Below, one piece after another: positions 61,333-64,000 of a stretch of 64,000 nt of DNA (within the stretch, counting starts at the first letter, position 1; the number at the start of each line of letters is the position of its first letter). The notes beneath the pieces are model-generated. The model saw nothing but the letters and a program-made list of their open reading frames with translations, did not search any database and was not told the DNA's origin. The stretch spans positions 93,454,215-93,518,214 of the forward strand of contig CM022948.1 of assembly GCA_012931725.1 (NCBI GenBank). The letters run 5' to 3'. The stretch comes from Litsea cubeba (lineage: Eukaryota; Streptophyta; Magnoliopsida; Laurales; Lauraceae). Position numbers and translations under genes: made by a program.

Positions 61333-63115
61333 TCATATTAATTGATTGAGGAATTCATGGAGAGTAGTGTATTTGACGTCAGGGTAGAGCTCACATGCCT
61401 CCACTCCAAATGATGGTTCGATTTTGAAGTTGGTTTGGTCTCCGTTCACGAAACATGCGTGAGCAATGGACAGGAAGAAGTTCATGGTCTCTGGAGCCTC
61501 TGCAAAGAGTGAAGATAATATAAGAAAAATATTATCAAACAAAGAATCAAGCTTAATTTCTACTCTTGAATAGCCAAACTATTGTTCACCAATTTAGTTT
61601 CTTCTCAACAACTTGTGATTAGTTAATGTTTACTGTTAGAGAAAAACAATTATTACTAATGATGAATACCAAAATTATTGCTCGAGTAAGGTTGTTCATG
61701 GACCGGGGTCAGGCCAGGATGAGGCAATATATAGGCCTGGCCTAATATATAGACCTGTATCTGTCCCAAGCCTGACACGGACATCACTGAGCTTGATCTG
61801 CCTCAGATATTTTAGGTCCAACCCATCCATTTAGTCAATCGAGCTGGGCTGGGCATTGTATTACTTGGTTAGGCCTTTTATCATATGTTTGGGCAAATCA
61901 GTAACTAAATTACAAGCTCTATATGTATTTTGGCAAAGGCAAGGTTTAAGGCTTTTTTATCATATGTTTGGGCAAATCAGTTACTAAATTACAAGCACTA
62001 CGTACTCGGGCGAGGCTGTGCTTAAGGCTTTTTATCACTTAATCCAAGTGAGGCTCAAATATTAAATGGGCCCAGATTTTAGATCAAGGTCCGACTGAGT
62101 ACTAAAACCCAAGACCTGAACGCGGCCCCAAAAAGCGTTAGACTTGGGTCTGGCGCATCTGGCCCGGCTCATGAGCTCTTGACTTTGAAAGTTAAAAACG
62201 AGAGCTATCTATATACTATAAACCGAAAGAGGAGAACTCTAAATTTATATTAGTCAATGGACAACTCACTCCCTAATTAGCCTAATCATTCATTAGCTTG
62301 AGAACAAGGGGTTGCCCTGGGAATGAAGCTATGAAATCTAATGAATGAGTAAAATGTTTATTACTAGAGTAGTCTTCTCATCTTCCATTTAGGAATCCAT
62401 AAAAATAGCATTTCAACTAGAAAAAAAGCAAGAAATACTTTTGAAAATTTGGCCATGTAGTAGTGGAAACTCATTTTTTCAGCTGCAAATAATGAAGTTA
62501 TACTTTTTATACCTCTATGCAACCCATAGGGCCACTCACAAGCTGGTTAGGTGCCGCCACTAGATGAAAGGTCTAGGATCAAATCTGCGAGGACTTCCTA
62601 ATTAATACTTCAATCTTGCCTAAACTAATACTGAAATTGGGGAAACAATTCTCTGTAAATTGGAGTTTTGAACTTTGTGTTTTAGCTGCTTCTTTGTGTG
62701 ATATTTCTGTTATATAAATAGAAACATCTAAGTTTTGTCCATCCTAGAAACATGTAGTGTTCAACATTGCCTTTCTTTTCAGAGATATAAAAAACACCCA
62801 AATAAAGCATATGTATAATGTGAATTTAAAAAAAGTTGCGTCCAATATTGTGTCAAATATACTTACAGATAAAATCGTATAGAAAAGGTGTCGAATATAC
62901 TCCCACTAACCTTGGATTTTCTTGAGAACTTGCTCCCTCTGGAATATAGATCCTTTCAAGCGTCTTGCATGTTTTCTTCTCCCATAGTGATATGAGCTCA
63001 TTGATGGAGTAGATGTTGGCCGGGGGTCTCATGTAGAGGATCTTATTCAAGGTTCTTGGATCATCCATAGCTTTGATGGTGTATGTGGCCATGTCTTCTT
63101 CATTGACAAAAATAG
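61333..63115 (-). pseudogene. PCBER-like copy C, frameshifted and partial at window edge
   Basis: Exon 5 (61499-61333) ends in EPSFGVEACELYPDV...FLNQLI. Exon 4 (63115-62911) reads DMATYTIKAMDDPRTLNKIL... but is 205 nt instead of 204. An extra G in ccagagggagcaa (copies A and B: ccagaggagcaa) shifts the frame after IYIPEG. Spliced to exon 5 the protein would stop a few codons in. Exons 1-3 would lie beyond 64,000. Intron 4 is 1.4 kb against about 180 bp in A and B. C is clearly more diverged from A and B than they are from each other. It is likely a pseudogene unless the extra base is an assembly error. Confidence 0.8.
61881..62030 (+). repeat. Tandem duplication, period 79 bp
   Basis: tcatatgtttgggcaaatc recurs at 61881 and 61960. 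It lies in intron 4 of copy C. Confidence 0.75.
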
Positions 63116-63350
63116 CTGAAGGAAAAATGTAATGGTTGGCGACATAGGTGACAATGCCCCAAAATAAGGAAATTGAGGTATGAAAATTGAATTATTGAAA
63201 AACAGTTTACTTGTGGGCATATTACACCAGAAAGTGATGAAGAAGATATCAGTTTTTTTAAATTACTCCTTATTGGACTTATTTAAATCGACTCCACCAA
63301 GCCATCAAGTTCACATGCATAATCTAGCTTGCAACAACTAGCTAGGTTTA

Positions 63351-63780
63351 TGTAACGACACCCAACCCAATCTCCGGGTATAATATCGTCCGCTTTGGGC
63401 CTAGCTCGCAGTCAAACACCCTCACGGATTTGTTCTCGGGCCCCTTTGAGACCCAAAACGCGTCATACCAAGTCAAGGGGGGTGGGTTCGCACATATAAA
63501 CCTAGCTTCGGGCGGCCTCATAGGCGATGTGGGACGAAGTCCCTGCCTTGCATACCAATTTGTAACGACACCCGACCCAATCCCCGGGTATGATATTGCC
63601 CGCTTTGGGCCTAGCTCGCAGCCAAATACCCTCACGGATTTGTTCTCGAGCCCCTTTGAGACCCAAAACACGTCGTACCAAGTCAAGGGGGGTTCGCACA
63701 TATAAGCCTAGCTTCGGGCGGCCTCATAGGCGATGTGGGACGGAGTCCCTACCTTGCTCTTGGCTGGCCCGGGTCCTCAC
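63351..63780 (+). repeat. Pair of 210-bp direct repeats (TRIM/LTR-like)
   Basis: tgtaacgacaccc starts at 63351 and 63561. Each unit continues with ccgggtat...gat, cgctttgggcctagctcgcag and gcgatgtgggacg. The gatgtgggac motif and paired arrangement recall miniature LTR elements, but no internal domain, primer-binding site or target duplication was established. It lies in intron 3 of copy C. Confidence 0.6.
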
Positions 63781-64000
63781 AGTTTAGTTGTACAACTTAA
63801 TGTAAGAATTACATTCAAAATATTTAATCATGGGACTTAAAATCAGTCCATGTATCTATATATGTCTTTACATGAAGTTCAAGCACTCTAGGCACCCACT
63901 CATATCTTATTGTTAGGGTGGAATATGCGTCTTGGGAATAAAACATATCATTTAATTTCATGCTGGATGTCCAATTTCATGTATGAATATGTGGTTTGTT
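63781..64000. other. Intronic/edge sequence of copy C
   Basis: No feature recognised; exon 3 of copy C is expected beyond the window. Confidence 0.4.

Overview
This window is nuclear DNA from a flowering plant. The evidence is three recognisable intron-rich plant gene types with GT-AG introns, a leader telo-box, and abundant plant-type transposable elements (hAT, Mutator-like, Tourist-like, SINE, LINE, solo LTR). I cannot fix the species. The large introns and TE load suggest a medium to large genome, probably a woody angiosperm. There are no bacterial, organellar, rRNA or tRNA genes.

Layout. 1-3.4 kb: AT-rich DNA with an inverted-repeat element that carries a nested non-autonomous hAT element. 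3.49-10.28 kb (+): a multi-exon AAA+ clamp-loader-like gene (RFC3-like core with a long disordered N-terminal extension, about 787 aa). Its terminal exon is tandemly duplicated and followed by a perfect 27-bp hairpin. 12.54-20.15 kb (-): a complete RER1 gene (189 aa, three coding exons, one 5.5-kb intron with a LINE relic). 20.2-25 kb: intergenic, with a diverged ~50-bp repeat and a dead hAT transposase.

25-64 kb: a tandem cluster of phenylcoumaran benzylic ether reductase / isoflavone-reductase-like genes (PIP family), all on the minus strand. Copy A (25,589-32,060) and copy B (40,318-45,854) are intact five-exon genes of 309 and 308 codons. Copy D (about 35.3-36.9 kb) is a frameshifted exon-3 relic. 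Copy C (61,333-63,115, running off the right edge) has its last two exons, with a +1 frameshift in exon 4. Duplicated intergenic blocks hint at further lost copies. The cluster is riddled with elements: Mutator-like elements at 29.2-30.5, 30.5-31.5 (with a captured receptor-like kinase fragment) and 37.0-38.1 kb; a composite inverted SINE-like insertion at 27.46-27.96 kb; a Tourist-like MITE with its empty site preserved elsewhere in the window; a 2.95-kb solo-LTR-like element with a 5-bp target duplication; a SINE with a 14-bp target duplication; and a 1.7-kb composite palindrome of CT-rich foldback arms at 52.9-54.6 kb.

The genes do not form a pathway. RER1 (ER retrieval) and the RFC-like protein (nuclear DNA metabolism) are housekeeping-type. 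The PIP reductases belong to lignan/neolignan phenylpropanoid metabolism and evolve by tandem duplication and decay. I saw no convincing new defence, toxin or mobile gene system. The most unusual structures are the giant foldback, the kinase-capturing Mutator-like element and the duplicated terminal exon with hairpin in the RFC-like gene.
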